NCBI GenBank assembly: GCA_030765045.1
Contig: CM060972.1
Span: 52,982,471 to 53,046,470 of the forward strand
Length of the DNA stretch: 64,000 nucleotides
Source: Tenodera sinensis
Taxonomy: Eukaryota > Arthropoda > Insecta > Mantodea > Mantidae
Reading direction: 5' to 3'
Shown: positions 23,448 to 33,979 of the stretch, piece by piece
How positions within the stretch are numbered: position 1 is the first letter of the stretch
Layout of the letters: every line of letters begins with the position of its first letter
Made by a program: the position numbers and the translations under genes
The notes under the pieces: model-generated
Seen by the model: the letters and a program-made list of their open reading frames with translations, nothing else
Database searches by the model: none
What the model was told of the DNA's origin: nothing

Positions 23448-25393
23448 TGAAGGCGCGTTTGACCGGGTCTGGCGTTTCCCTGATTTTTATGTATTGCTCC
23501 TGTACTATTTCCCAAATTGTTACTTCTGTTTTCCTGCATTAAATCGGGGTTACTTCCTGCCATGTTTTTGACCGTGTTAATGGCCTCGACCATTTCCGCA
23601 TTTTCGGGGGAATTTCGTCCATTAGAATACCTTTCTTCCTGTCTTGGTGACCTCGGTCTAAACTCATTATCTCCGTTTGTCCAATACCCATCATTTGAAT
23701 TTCTACTATGTCCAAAATAACGTCCCCGTCTACCTCGATCAAATCTATTTGTATTCATATAATTCACCCTTATATTTCTTCCCCTTTGATTACCATTTCT
23801 ATTTTGGTGACGCCCTTCCTGGTTATATCTACCTTGATTTTCCCACCGGAATGATTCCATCCTTGGTACTGGTCCTTTATATCTTTCCCTAATCTCACTT
23901 CTATTCTGATAATACTGTGCCCCTTGCCCGAAAGAATTGACAGTTTCTTTTTCTTCATATTTATTTCCAAATGCGTGTTTTGGCTTATTGACTTCTAAGG
24001 CTGATAATAATTCGATCATAGCTGCAATGCTATTGGGTCGGGCTATGATTAGGTAGTGTTGAAGTGTTTCCGGAAAATGTGGAGTAACTATATTTATTAG
24101 ATCTTTTTCATCTAAGGGAGGGTCCAACATCTTCGATTTTCTCGCTATTCTCATAAAATAGTTTACCATCGATTCCTCCGATCTAGGATTAAATTTTCCA
24201 TTGCTTAATTCAACTCTAATATTAGCCTGCCTACTAGCTCCCCAATATCTGGTTAAAAAGATGTTCCTAAAGGTCCTGTAGTCATTATTGTTACCCATAG
24301 AAAGGCCTAGCCAATTAGCAGCATTACCCTTTAGACACTTTCTTACTATCACCATCTTGTACTCCTCTGGTATACGTTTCACCGTGAAGTACTCTTGTAA
24401 CCCTTCTAAAAAGGCTTTAGGATCATCTGAATCTTCATTTTCAAAAACTGGAGGTGTCATTTCATTTAAGACATGGTTAGGCCAATGTAAATTTGAATTG
24501 TCACCTATCCCTGAGCTATTTCCGAGATCAGAATGGGAATTACTGTTACCCCTATTTTGCATCGAAATGTCAGCTGATACACCTGGTATTGCCTCGTTTC
24601 TTGCAACTTCATTACTAAGATTGTTGTGATTACATGCATTTTCATTTAATTTCAAATTTTCTAAGGCCTCTTTTACCTGAGTAATTTCTGTTACTACTCC
24701 TTTTATTTGGTCTGTAACATCCTCCAAATTTCTAGCCTGCCTTTCACTTTCTACATCAGATCTTTCTATTCTAACTTTACACCCCTGTAACTCTTCTCTA
24801 ATTTCTTCCCTTTGTTTGTCTAATCTATATGTTACTTTTTCCCTTTCTTTATCTAATTTTTCACTCACTTGTTGACCTAATTTCTTTTCAGAATTCTTTA
24901 CTTCTTGCCTTATTGTCTCTAATTCTCCCTTAACCTGTTCTCTATTTTCTTTTACTTCACTACTGACTTTATTAATTTCCTCCCTAACTTCTTCCCTAAA
25001 GGTTTCGAAAGCTCTCTTCTGATTTTCCAATTGCATTCCCAATTCCTGTTGTCCCTTCTCTAATTTCTTTCCTAACTCTGTTCTTAATTCTTTACTAGTT
25101 TCATCTATCTTTTCCATTATCTTTTGAAACATATTCTCTATTCCTGACATAATCGCTGGCCTTTCTGAATTACTAAACATTTCTGAGCTACCTCTAGGTG
25201 TTTCTCTAACGTTCTGATCTTCTAATTCTTGGCATATTCTGCTACCAATTACATTCTGACTAAATTCTTCCATCCTACTTACACTTTTCTCAATTTCCGG
25301 ACTTTCAAAACCTAGAAAATCGGTATCACTGTCTTCCATTTCTAAGCTATTTACATGTGTTTTTCTACTCACCAAAATTTTCAATATTTTCAC
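23444..25393 (-). CDS. gag: gypsy gag polyprotein, 649 aa
   Basis: The frame starts 148 nt inside the 5' LTR boundary. Residues ~85-250 are a long charged heptad-rich region likely to form a coiled coil. Residues ~310-470 (TPPVFENEDSDDPKAFL, NAANWLGL, LTRYWG, YLIIARPN) look like the capsid domain of Ty3/gypsy Gag. The C-terminal ~170 residues are rich in Arg, Asn and Gly with RGR and RRGRYFG motifs. I see no CCHC zinc knuckle, so RNA binding is probably by the basic RG-rich tail. The stop overlaps the first codon of the pol frame by GTGA. A second possible start is Met19. Confidence 0.88.
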   Translation of the reverse strand: MKILKILVSRKTHVNSLEMEDSDTDFLGFESPEIEKSVSRMEEFSQNVIGSRICQELEDQNVRETPRGSSEMFSNSERPAIMSGIENMFQKIMEKIDETSKELRTELGKKLEKGQQELGMQLENQKRAFETFREEVREEINKVSSEVKENREQVKGELETIRQEVKNSEKKLGQQVSEKLDKEREKVTYRLDKQREEIREELQGCKVRIERSDVESERQARNLEDVTDQIKGVVTEITQVKEALENLKLNENACNHNNLSNEVARNEAIPGVSADISMQNRGNSNSHSDLGNSSGIGDNSNLHWPNHVLNEMTPPVFENEDSDDPKAFLEGLQEYFTVKRIPEEYKMVIVRKCLKGNAANWLGLSMGNNNDYRTFRNIFLTRYWGASRQANIRVELSNGKFNPRSEESMVNYFMRIARKSKMLDPPLDEKDLINIVTPHFPETLQHYLIIARPNSIAAMIELLSALEVNKPKHAFGNKYEEKETVNSFGQGAQYYQNRSEIRERYKGPVPRMESFRWENQGRYNQEGRHQNRNGNQRGRNIRVNYMNTNRFDRGRRGRYFGHSRNSNDGYWTNGDNEFRPRSPRQEERYSNGRNSPENAEMVEAINTVKNMAGSNPDLMQENRSNNLGNSTGAIHKNQGNARPGQTRLQ

Positions 25394-25522
25394 TATTTCA
25401 CTTTAACTGCACTTAAACTTGTTCACTACACGTTTCACAGATGTTGACACGCTGGGCACCTTCTTGTCTGCTGGTTCGATGCTGGCTCGGTCGTCTTGGG
25501 GTTGGTCCATTCTTTCGAAGCC

Positions 25523-25541
25523 ACACGTTGGGATGCCAATT
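25523..25541 (-). promoter_or_regulatory. Putative primer-binding site
   Basis: Directly inside the 5' LTR, the minus strand reads AA, then TTGGCATCCCAACGTGTGG. The TGG start matches the CCA end of a tRNA, and the GGCATCCCAAC core resembles gypsy-type binding sites. The priming tRNA was not identified. Confidence 0.6.
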
Positions 25542-26323
25542 TGAAGCTGTAAAAGTCGATGTGTCCTAGTTATTGGATCGCCATTTGAAGCTGAAGTCGT
25601 TGGTGACGTGGTGTTGCCCTTTGATGTAGCTCGCTCCGGCTAGTTCTGCAAGAGATCTCTTTATCTCGGGTTTGCGTAAGTGTAATGGACAACCCAAGAA
25701 CAACTTTATATATTGTTTATTTATATTAAATATTTTCGGGAGCTATGCCGAAAATATTTGTATATGTAGAGGAATCACACCCACATCCGCGCAGCACGAC
25801 CTGCCGTACTGGTCTCTGGTTGAGTAGTGACCAGACGCTTCTCTCTTACCCACGCTAAGAAAACCGTTCTCTTCCATTTGAATGTCATGACGTCATCCAA
25901 GAAAGCCTCGTATTCAAAATGCTATTTCCTTTTCCCGCAATTTAGAAATGTCCCTTTCTATTATAACATGTTCTTTTATGAATTTCAAATATATAATTAC
26001 CTTTTTAGGATTAAACGATGTTTACTTTATATTTTATTAGATATATCGCGCGACTTTTAAGGTTTGTAGAACTGACTTTCGAACGTGTATTTAAACTATG
26101 TGGTATGACGTCATGACTCGTTAATTTCAAACCAATAATGTGTTTATCCTACAACTTTAACGACTATTATTTACTCATATCTTGCTCACCTTACAACACT
26201 TTCTGCTCTATTATCTATTTATGTTATTACTTAACACTTATCGCAAATCTCACATCCGGCAATTAAATTAAAACGTGTCTTTTTCAAAAGCCCATTCGAT
26301 CGGAAATCTAAATTTCGGTATCA
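25542..26323 (-). repeat. gypsy element 5' LTR
   Basis: 782 bp, first LTR in element orientation. It matches 18477-19203 with two substitutions (T/G at 18710, C/T at 18794, coordinates in the left copy) and a constant 7120-bp offset, so there are no indels in the core. It carries two TGACGTCA palindromes (25888-25895, 26106-26113) and an AATAAA on the minus strand (25716-25721). Its U5 tip, GGATCGCCATTTGAAGCTG, matches the solo LTR at 54164-54940 but not the partner LTR. Confidence 0.92.
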
Positions 26324-26984
26324 AGCCAAACTTGGTATTTAAGTTTAATGTCTTTCAAGGATGCAACACGGAGATTTTGAAGAAAATAGCCCCACCCTAC
26401 ACTACCCTTTACATGGAAGATTTTTTGAAAATTTTGATTTTCTTGAAAATGGCTCTAACGATTTTGATTAAAATGTCATATGTTTGAGATATTTTGATGA
26501 CAAATTAAATGTATATCTTGAATTTTCTGGCTATAGCCCCTGTAATCGTATTTACTCTGGACGACTTTTGCATAACTGGTAAACCGTTAGAAATAGACCA
26601 AATCATACTATACAAAAAATGTAGATCTTGCTAAAATACACAATTTATGTCTGAATAAATTTTCTTGTAGGGTGAACCATTTCGGAGATATTCCTTGTTA
26701 TGTGTGTGAGTTTCAGAAAACTTAGAACTTTAGCAAAATGCAACAACGTTGTTCATTTTTTTATGTTAATCATGCAAAGAGAACGGAATCTCAAAGGTCA
26801 AAAAGATTTGACTGTCGCACAAAGCCTTCTGTATTCTAATATTCCCCTTGCATCTACAGGACATAAGCAGTAAGATAATTTGTACGAATGTTTAACTAAC
26901 ATGGAGATATAGGAATAAGAGTTTGTTAGAATGGTTAGTACAAGAGTAGAGAAAGTCATGTGAGTGCAACACATCAGATTTTTC
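26324..26984. repeat. Repeat X copy 1, right part
   Basis: It continues repeat X from AAACTTGGTATTTAAG and ends near AGTAGAGAAAGTCATGTGAG, whose AGTAGAGAAAGT is the reverse complement of the left-end ACTTTCTCTACT. No coding capacity was recognised. Confidence 0.7.
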
Positions 26985-27805
26985 TACATATACTCCTTTA
27001 TTTAAACACAGTTGCTAATGCTCAACCCATTTTTCAAAACATTTTTTGGGGATCTTTGGGTATATTATTTAGACACTGGTATACTGAAGATCGTAGGCTT
27101 GATCATAAAGAGAATTGTCTCCCTTGGAAAGTGTTTTTCTGGGTGTCAAACAGTCAGAAATTGCTTGGAGCAAGGTGAGGTGATTATGAAGGGTGTCTTA
27201 AGTGTCTCAATTCCATTTTGCAGTAGGAATTTGGTGACAATCCAAGCCTTGTGTGGCAGAGTGGAAGATGAACTTTCCCACCAGTTCTGGCCGATTTTCT
27301 GTTATTGCAAGCAACAGTTGGTTTTTCAAAATGTCTCTGTAACATTCTCTGGTGATTGCCATGCCCTTAGAGAGAGGATATGACACAATATCACCCCTTA
27401 TAATGCCAGAATATTGAATAAGAGTTTTCTTTGCAGACGGGCAAGATGAGCAAGATCTCCTTGAGTGCAGCAAATCAGTACTGGGCAATATTTTTGTTTT
27501 GAACTGCATCATCCACCTATTCACACATTACTAAAGTCCAGTGCATCATCCACACAGAGACAAGTTCATGGTAAATATTGACAGTTTTCACCTTTTACAC
27601 AAAAACATTTGATGACAGCATGTTGTTCCACTTGCAAAAATTCCATAATAAGCAGTATACAATAATCCCTTAAGGAAACCACCACTGTACCTTCATGTGC
27701 TCACTTTTGGAGTCGAACTGATGATTTATTCATTGCCTAAGGTCATTTCCTTCTTCCCCACCATTGTTTCTGCATGTATGCATTACTTTTGGACTGCACC
27801 TTGTA
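26985..27805 (-). mobile_element. Tc1/mariner element, right part with transposase remnant
   Basis: The minus strand at about 27520-27210 encodes a decayed mariner transposase segment, including SKGMAITRECYRDILKNQ and ENRPELVGKFIFHSA, resembling the region before the catalytic DNAPxH motif (here degraded to SATQG). The right inverted repeat is 27778-27805. Joined to 18126-18213, the original copy would have been roughly 0.9 kb, so it is internally deleted. It is inactive. Confidence 0.65.
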
Positions 27806-27935
27806 CATCAGCATCTAAATTCTACTGAAATGGATTTTTTCACCTTTTTTTTGTTTGCTACAAAGTCAAATACAAATGAATAATATCAAAATCACACAGA
27901 GTCATACAATATAGGTCATAAGAAAACATTATATC

Positions 27936-28698
27936 TGAAGCGAATAAGGTGATGCTTCGTGATAACTTATCGACCGTTGTCGATACTTGTATTTCGGCTC
28001 CGACTATGCTCAACATGAGATTTAATCCAGGGTATGCACGAGTATATTTTATAGATCACCCAGAATAACTTTGGAGACTATTTATTCTCAACTCTTTGAC
28101 ACATTTTGGGAGTTATGCCGACTTCCAATATATATATCTTCGCAGAGCAACTGCAACTCACATGTGTACACAGCTAAGTCCTCCACCGATCTGGGGAGAG
28201 TGATCACGCTTCCTGGCATCCCCACCCTAGGAAAAAACGTTCTTCCCGATTTTAAATTTCATGACGTCATCAAAAGAAAGCCTCGCATCCAAAATACTTT
28301 TTCATTCCTTTTCACAATTTAGAAATGTCCCTTTCTATTAAAACATGTCCTTTTTTGAATTCCGAATATATAGTTACCTTTCTATGATTAAACAATGTTT
28401 TCTTTATATTTTATTAAACACATCGTGCGACTTTTAAGGTTGGCAGACCTGAATTTTGACTGTGAATTTCAAATTATGTGGTATGACGTCATGACTCGTT
28501 AATTTCAAATCAATAATACGTTTATCCTACAAATTTAACGACTATTATTTACTCATATTTTGCTCACCTTACAACACTTCCTACTCTATTATCTATCTAT
28601 GTTATTACTCAACACTTATCGCAAATCTCACATCCGGCAATTAAATTAAAACGTGTCTTTATCAAGCCCATTCGATTTGAATCTAAATTTCGGTATCA
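27936..28698 (-). repeat. Solo LTR 2 of the gypsy family
   Basis: About 763 bp, ending GGTATCA at 28698; the left end is taken as TGAAGCG at 27936. Flanks TATC and TGTC differ by one base, so the target duplication is tentative. It keeps TGACGTCA at 28262-28269 and 28484-28491. It is diverged from the intact copy by substitutions and small indels. Confidence 0.83.
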
Positions 28699-28859
28699 TG
28701 TCATAACAACACCCTCCGCCCCCTCTTGTTGTCCTGTTATTATACAGCTTGATGTCAATTGGGAGGAAGTTATTCCCATGAAACTTTATTCCTATGATAC
28801 TAGGCATATTTTCACAAAAGGATGTTGATGACTGGGGATTGCTAGGTCATCACATTAGT

Positions 28860-29950
28860 ATTTATTGATCCTGTTAATCATTATACATGATATAGCATAA
28901 GTCCAACTATAAATTTACATAAATATGACAATGTATAACATATAGTTATTTTAAAACGATAAAAGATTATCAATACATTTTCTTTACCTAATGTATAAAT
29001 AATTTAGATTACATTTATGTTACCCTGCATAAAAATATTTGACTATATGACTATATATTTAAGTAGATTAATTTAGTTTAACTAAATGTTCAATTTAAAA
29101 TATTACCAACAAGTTAAAATATACGAAACTCATATTATTGAAAATTCCATCATATATTCAGTCATGCACTATATACCATTTTTAGTAAAATAATTTTTAG
29201 AGCCTTTTTAAATGCAAATCCTTCTAGTGGCCTTACTTTTTGGGGCAACTTGCTATATAGAATTATGCCTTTAATAAGTGGATTATTATTTATTTATGCC
29301 AACATTGGGGTAATTTGTCTCTGATGTGAGACTGCCTTTGTGGTTTACCGGGAGAAATACGAACTGGTTTGAGAATTTAATGCCATTCTGGCACTTTGTC
29401 ACAATAGCTCAGTGGTTAGAGCAGCCACCCGTTAAGCGGAAGGTCTGTGTTTCAAATCCCAGTTGTGGCATTGAATTTTTAAGTTCCAGTTCTACCTCTC
29501 AAAAAGTGGATTATTTTTACTCAGTTTTTTTATTCACTCTATTGCTAAAATAGCCTTCTTTATTTCTAGCATTCCGGTGGTATAGCTTTTCTATCTGACA
29601 TTTATTGCAATTTTAAAATTCGGTCCATATTATTCTTTGAAGGAGTACTCCACAATTCTATGCCATAATTGATATTTGAATGAAGTAGGCCATGAAAGAT
29701 GTTTATTTATACTTCTACATTTAAATAATTTGTCAATTGTCTTAAAATAAAACAGCTTTTAGTTAGCTTATTACAAATTTTGGTTATGTGTGCAACCCAC
29801 GTTACCAAATAATCTAATAATATGTCTAAACATTGAACCTTGTCTGTTTCTTTAACATACATTCTTCATCACTAAGTGACTGTTTGTTTCTATTTTTAAA
29901 TCTTATAACATTTGTTTTGGAGGCATTAACAGCAAGGAATTATTTAAAAA
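28860..29950 (-). mobile_element. LINE-K remnant, interrupted by SINE-A
   Basis: The minus strand shows scattered reverse-transcriptase C-terminal pieces: NASKTNVIRFKNRNK (29925 region), YFKTIDKLFKCRSINKHL, YSFKEYYGPNFK, and near 29270-29190 IKGIILYSKLPQKV followed by FKKALKIILLK, typical of a jockey/CR1-like LINE end. A SINE at 29288-29503 splits it. Frames are broken. Confidence 0.6.
29288..29503 (+). mobile_element. SINE-A, tRNA-derived, with target duplication
   Basis: Flanked by AAGTGGATTATT at 29276-29287 and 29504-29515. It starts ATTTATTTATGCCAACATTG, has a tRNA-like core at about 29399-29470 (AATAGCTCAGTGGTTAGAGC and GTGTTTCAAATCCCAG), and ends TTCCAGTTCTACCTCTCAAA. A related copy is at 62900-63120. 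The tRNA-like part is internal, so this is not a tRNA gene. Confidence 0.85.
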
Positions 29951-30064
29951 TTAATTAGATAGTGAATTCACAGCTGCTGCTGCAGTTAATAATGCTCACA
30001 ATGGAACTAAGCCTTAAGAAAACTACTGAAGGAGGTAGAGGTATTCCTAAATCTAAATACTCAC

Positions 30065-30238
30065 TCTCACAAATGGGTATTGGAGCACTCCAGTTGCCTG
30101 AGGGAAGGCAAGTTATTTCTGGAGCACCAATCAGTGAATTGCCATTTGCACATGACAGGAGGACTTTGGTGTTCATCTTAGTGTTCAACGTATTTAAATT
30201 TAATCCTCGTCGAGGAGGGATCATTGGGCAGTGTACAG
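30065..30238 (-). CDS. hig: hig exon: CCP4
   Basis: 174 nt; acceptor TTCTTCACAG, donor GAGA|GTGAGT; phase 1 at both ends. One complete CCP: VHCPMIPPRRG (Cys1), KVLLSCANGN (Cys2), EITCLPSGNWS (Cys3, conserved Trp, NWS sequon) and PIPIC (Cys4). Six bases upstream a second phase-1 donor, T|GTGAGA, would split the Cys4 codon. Because the next exon starts with GT, that Cys would be restored, so both donors keep the module. Confidence 0.82.
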
Positions 30239-31087
30239 CTGTGAAGAAACCAAATTAGTATTTCAGCATAAGACAATCAGCAGAATGAAAATAACACAAT
30301 ATCTCATACAAAATCCATACATATGAAACATTTATGTTAAAATCTTACTCCCTTTCATCACATTACATTTTGCACTTCAATTACTTGTTTCTGTTCCAGT
30401 GTTTAATACATAGAATGTAATTAAATATATAGAAATCTTCTACAGAATCCTCAGCATCATGAAGAAAATGAGAAGCTACAACAGGCAGTGATCTTGGCCA
30501 AGAAAGCCAACATTCTGGCTGGGGGATGCAACCCATCATCCCCTCCCCCATATGCTTAAATGATTGCCCCTCTCTGCTGCTGTACATGGGCATGAGATTG
30601 AAAGTCAAGTTGGCAGCCCTAGACTGTAAGGGCTTCAGTGGCACAGGGTTATTATTATTGTTTATAATCCACTTAATCACTTGAAACACTGAAATAAGAT
30701 TTTGATAAAGTCATCTAACTAGACTGATGGCCCCTGCTGCTTCTATGCATCAGTGTAACTTAGTAATTAATGTTGACTAAATTAAGAATTATGTTGCAAG
30801 AACCTTAGCTGCAGAAGAAGTTATTGTTTAGTGAAAGAGGTGATGTACTAGTGTAAATCTATAAATTTAAAGTATCTGGGGCCAGCTGATTCTTGTGGTA
30901 TAAGTAAAAAGAATCATCCAATAAAATTACGGTATGTGTCCAAGCTCTGTGTAGGGTGCAAGGAAAGCAGTTATGGGGAGATAACTTTGGCATGTTGCTC
31001 CTGGCACATTGCTCCAGTGGTGGTGCTCTCCAGTGGCAAAGCTAGTTGTAACTGACTGAGAGTCCTGAGGTTTATCTTAGTTTCTTT
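30239..31087. other. Intron, nothing recognised
   Basis: No domain or repeat structure was recognised between the CCP4 exon and repeat X copy 2. Confidence 0.35.
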
Positions 31088-31928
31088 TTACTTTCTCTAC
31101 TACGTATAGTAAGTAGAGGAGGTATTGAACTCCATCTAAAAACTTGATGCTGAGATTTCACCAGAAATATATGTTTTGAGGGCCCCTGAATCCAAAACAA
31201 GCATTTTTAGAAAAAAGAGTCCTGTGTGTGTGTGTGTGTGCGTGTGTGCGTGCATGCATGCGTGCGTGTGTGTGTGTGTGTGTATGTGTGGTGTGTGTCA
31301 GTTTAACATTTTTCAAAGATGCGACATGAAGATTTTGAAGAAAATTCCTCCACCCTAAACTATCCTTCAGATGAAAACTTTTTGAAAATGTTTATTTTCT
31401 CAAAAATGGCTCAAACAATTTTGATTAAAAGCGATATGCTTAAGATATTTTTATGACAAACGAAATGTATATTTTGAATTTTCTGGCTGCAGCCCATGCA
31501 GTCCTGTTTACTCTGGATGACTTTTGCATGACTGGTAAAATGTAAAAGATAGACCAAATCTTACTGCAGAAAAAATGTAGATCTTACTAAAACACACAGT
31601 TTATGACAAAATAAATTTTCAGTAGAGAGAACCATTTCAGATATATTACTTTCTATCTGTGTGATTTTTGGAATACTTACTTTCATCAAATGGAACATCA
31701 TTTTTCATTTTTTATATGTTAGAGAGAACGGAATTTGAAAGCTATGACTATCGCTCAAAGCCTACTGTATTTCCACGTTTCCCTTGCACCTACAAGGAAA
31801 TAAGCAATAAGATAATTCCTGCAAATGTTTATCTCAACTAATTCGAAGAAGATATAGGAATGAGAGTTTGTAAGAATGGTTGGTACAAGAGCAGAGAAAG
31901 TCGTGTAACTGCAGCACATCAGGTTTTT
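31088..31928. repeat. Repeat X copy 2 with (GT)n
   Basis: About 840 bp. ACTTTCTCTACTACG on the left and AGCAGAGAAAGTCGTG on the right give short inverted termini. A GT/GC microsatellite occupies 31224-31298 at the same internal position as in the other copies. It has no recognisable gene and is probably a non-autonomous DNA element. Confidence 0.7.
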
Positions 31929-33564
31929 TTTCCTTCTAAGATAACTCCATATAATATTCTTTTCTGGCAGCAAATATATTACTGACATGATCCGTAAAGC
32001 TCTGATTCTGGAGAGTTCATTCAGTAGTGATTTGTCTATTGCAAATGTGCTTAAATTCCACAAGCTGAGATGTATTTCCTAATTTCTTCATTTATTATCT
32101 GTGTTATACATTCAATAAGATCAGTTTGAATATCACTCAAATTTCTTTTAAATCCTGAGGTAGACTCCCAAATTTTCTCTTAAGAACTATTCTTCAGGTC
32201 CATGTCAAGTCTGATAACTGCCTTTATTAGCAATCTCTTCATTCATGTCATGCCTACAAATGGAGGTTCTTGTTCCTTATGTAACACACCACTTGAATTA
32301 ACCTTCAATAAGTAGTTTATTGTGGCTTGCAGATTGATTGTGCTGCTTCTGATATGGCATGATCGATTCTACATTTTGTAAGAAGATGAAAACGCTCACT
32401 GTTTGATATGTTCTTTTGGAAACTTGATGTCTACACACCCTTCTATCAAAATACTTATGCAACTTATGTCAATTTCATCCCATTCGCTTTCTCCTCCAAA
32501 TAATATGCAAACATAACAATATAATTTACAGTTTGTTATATTTACTGTGGGGCATAGGCATTTCCTGTACCATTGGGACTTGAAAGTTCTTATTTGGTTT
32601 CTGTACTTCTGTATAGGATTCAAGTGTGGTGTTTATCTCTTATTCCTTAGAGCACATTTTTCTTAAAAGGAAAAGGATGATAATGGTATTTTAATAAAAT
32701 GGGTAACCAAATCATTAGTCTCACTCATTGTAAAGCATGAGGGAAAGGCACAGAATGTAGGAAAAGCTGCTGTTATAAATCTATATTGAAATACCAAATC
32801 TGACTCCTTTTAGATATTTTGAAACTTAAAAATCTAGTTACATAGTTCAATAATTATCATGATAGATAAAAAAAATGTTTACACTTTCAACTCTTTTAAT
32901 AAATGATAACTGAAGTCAAACTAAACATCTTCCATTGCTAACTATATTTCCAACAACTGCAAACACTTTCAATTTGCAGCACAATAAAATACAAAAACTT
33001 AACATGCCTTGTAATCCGTAGTTCAACACTGCAGGAAGCTGGAGTTTAGACTCTGAGAATGCCTACAAGCATTAGAATAACATGGCTTAGAGAGGGGCAG
33101 TTGCTTAGCAACGCCTAGTAAGCCCCTCATCATGACAGAAATGCAAGTCTGGCACTATCCAGACTGCTAAATTTTTATGCTGTTATAAGTCGCTCTAGGA
33201 GCATACAACCAACTTATTGATGACTTTTAGACACTGTTTTCTTGCTTTCTATATCCACCATATGCCACACAATTTATCTGTATTTAGTTTGGGTAACCTG
33301 AGACTCTCAGACACCCCTTCAGCTGCACCACTGGTATTGTCACATATAGTCACATTATAAGTATGTTGTTTTTATTCATTCATTGAAAACTTGCATATAC
33401 TAGTGATTATTTGTCAACCTATCTTCCCTGCCACTCTCATATATCTTTCCTGCTTAATGTAAACATAGTCACATTCCTTAAACCCAACTCACTCACTCAC
33501 TCCTTCCAGCCAAATGGAGTTGGGACTCTTACAGTACGTATGTACTCTAAATGAGTTAACACAC
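31929..33564. other. Intron, nothing recognised
   Basis: AT-rich intron up to the second Ig exon. Short frames only. Confidence 0.35.
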
Positions 33565-33716
33565 CTTTCACAACAATTTCTACTGCATGAGTATGTCTTG
33601 TAGGAGTGACACATGTGAATATTCCTGAATCATCTCTGCTGGCATGGTAGATGCTGAGCCTGTATTCCAACTGTGAATCTCGGCCTGGATCTGTTGTCCA
33701 ACCTTCTGGATACTTT
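33565..33716 (-). CDS. hig: hig exon: Ig-like domain, C-terminal half
   Basis: 152 nt; acceptor TTTCTGCAG is absent as such, the junction reads GTGTCTGCAG|AAAGTATCC; donor AAAG|GTGTGT; phase 2 in, phase 1 out. It encodes KYPEGWTTDPGRD, LEYRLSIYHASRDDSGIFTC (the E-F Ig signature with Asp-x-Gly-x-Phe-x-Cys) and VTPTRHTHAVEIVVK (G strand). The downstream codon joined to exon 30238 reads Ala. The Ig signature is the strongest single homology anchor of the gene. Confidence 0.85.
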
Positions 33717-33979
33717 CTGCAGACACAACAAAATTATTATAAAAGTATTAGCAAAATCTCTTTTCACACATAATTAAGACATCCATTGAGAAAACAGGCT
33801 AAGTCAAAGAAAATTCTCAGATACTTACAATTTGGCATTTATCTTGGTAATATATGTATGCATTACACAACTCACTGTACAAATATTAAAACTCTAATTT
33901 TAATTCCAAAAACCAAATTCTACTACGCTTTATTAGATGGGTTGCATGCCTTGGCACAAACAATTTCTTATGAAGTTAG

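Larger units (their letters stand above)
18424..26323 (-). mobile_element. Ty3/gypsy LTR retrotransposon, coding-intact
   Basis: A 7900-bp element reads on the minus strand: 5' LTR 25542-26323, primer-binding site, gag, pol (PR-RT-RNaseH-IN), purine-rich tract, 3' LTR 18424-19203. TG...CA termini and the 4-bp duplication AGCC at 18420-18423 and 26324-26327 bound it. Both long frames are open and the LTR cores differ by two substitutions in 727 aligned bases, so insertion was recent. There is no env-like frame: the 773 bp between pol and the 3' LTR show no recognisable gene. It lies in the hig intron between the CCP4 and CCP5 exons, in the same orientation as the gene. Confidence 0.93.

Noticed and set aside
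26275..26487. Small plus-strand frame at the LTR edge
   Set aside because: It crosses from the LTR into repeat X, so it exists only because of the insertion.
29399..29471. tRNA gene on the plus strand
   Set aside because: The tRNA-like core is embedded in a 216-bp unit with a 12-bp target duplication and a second copy at 62900, so it is a SINE promoter.
31176..31358. Cys/Val-rich small protein
   Set aside because: Again a GT microsatellite read in frame within repeat X copy 2.
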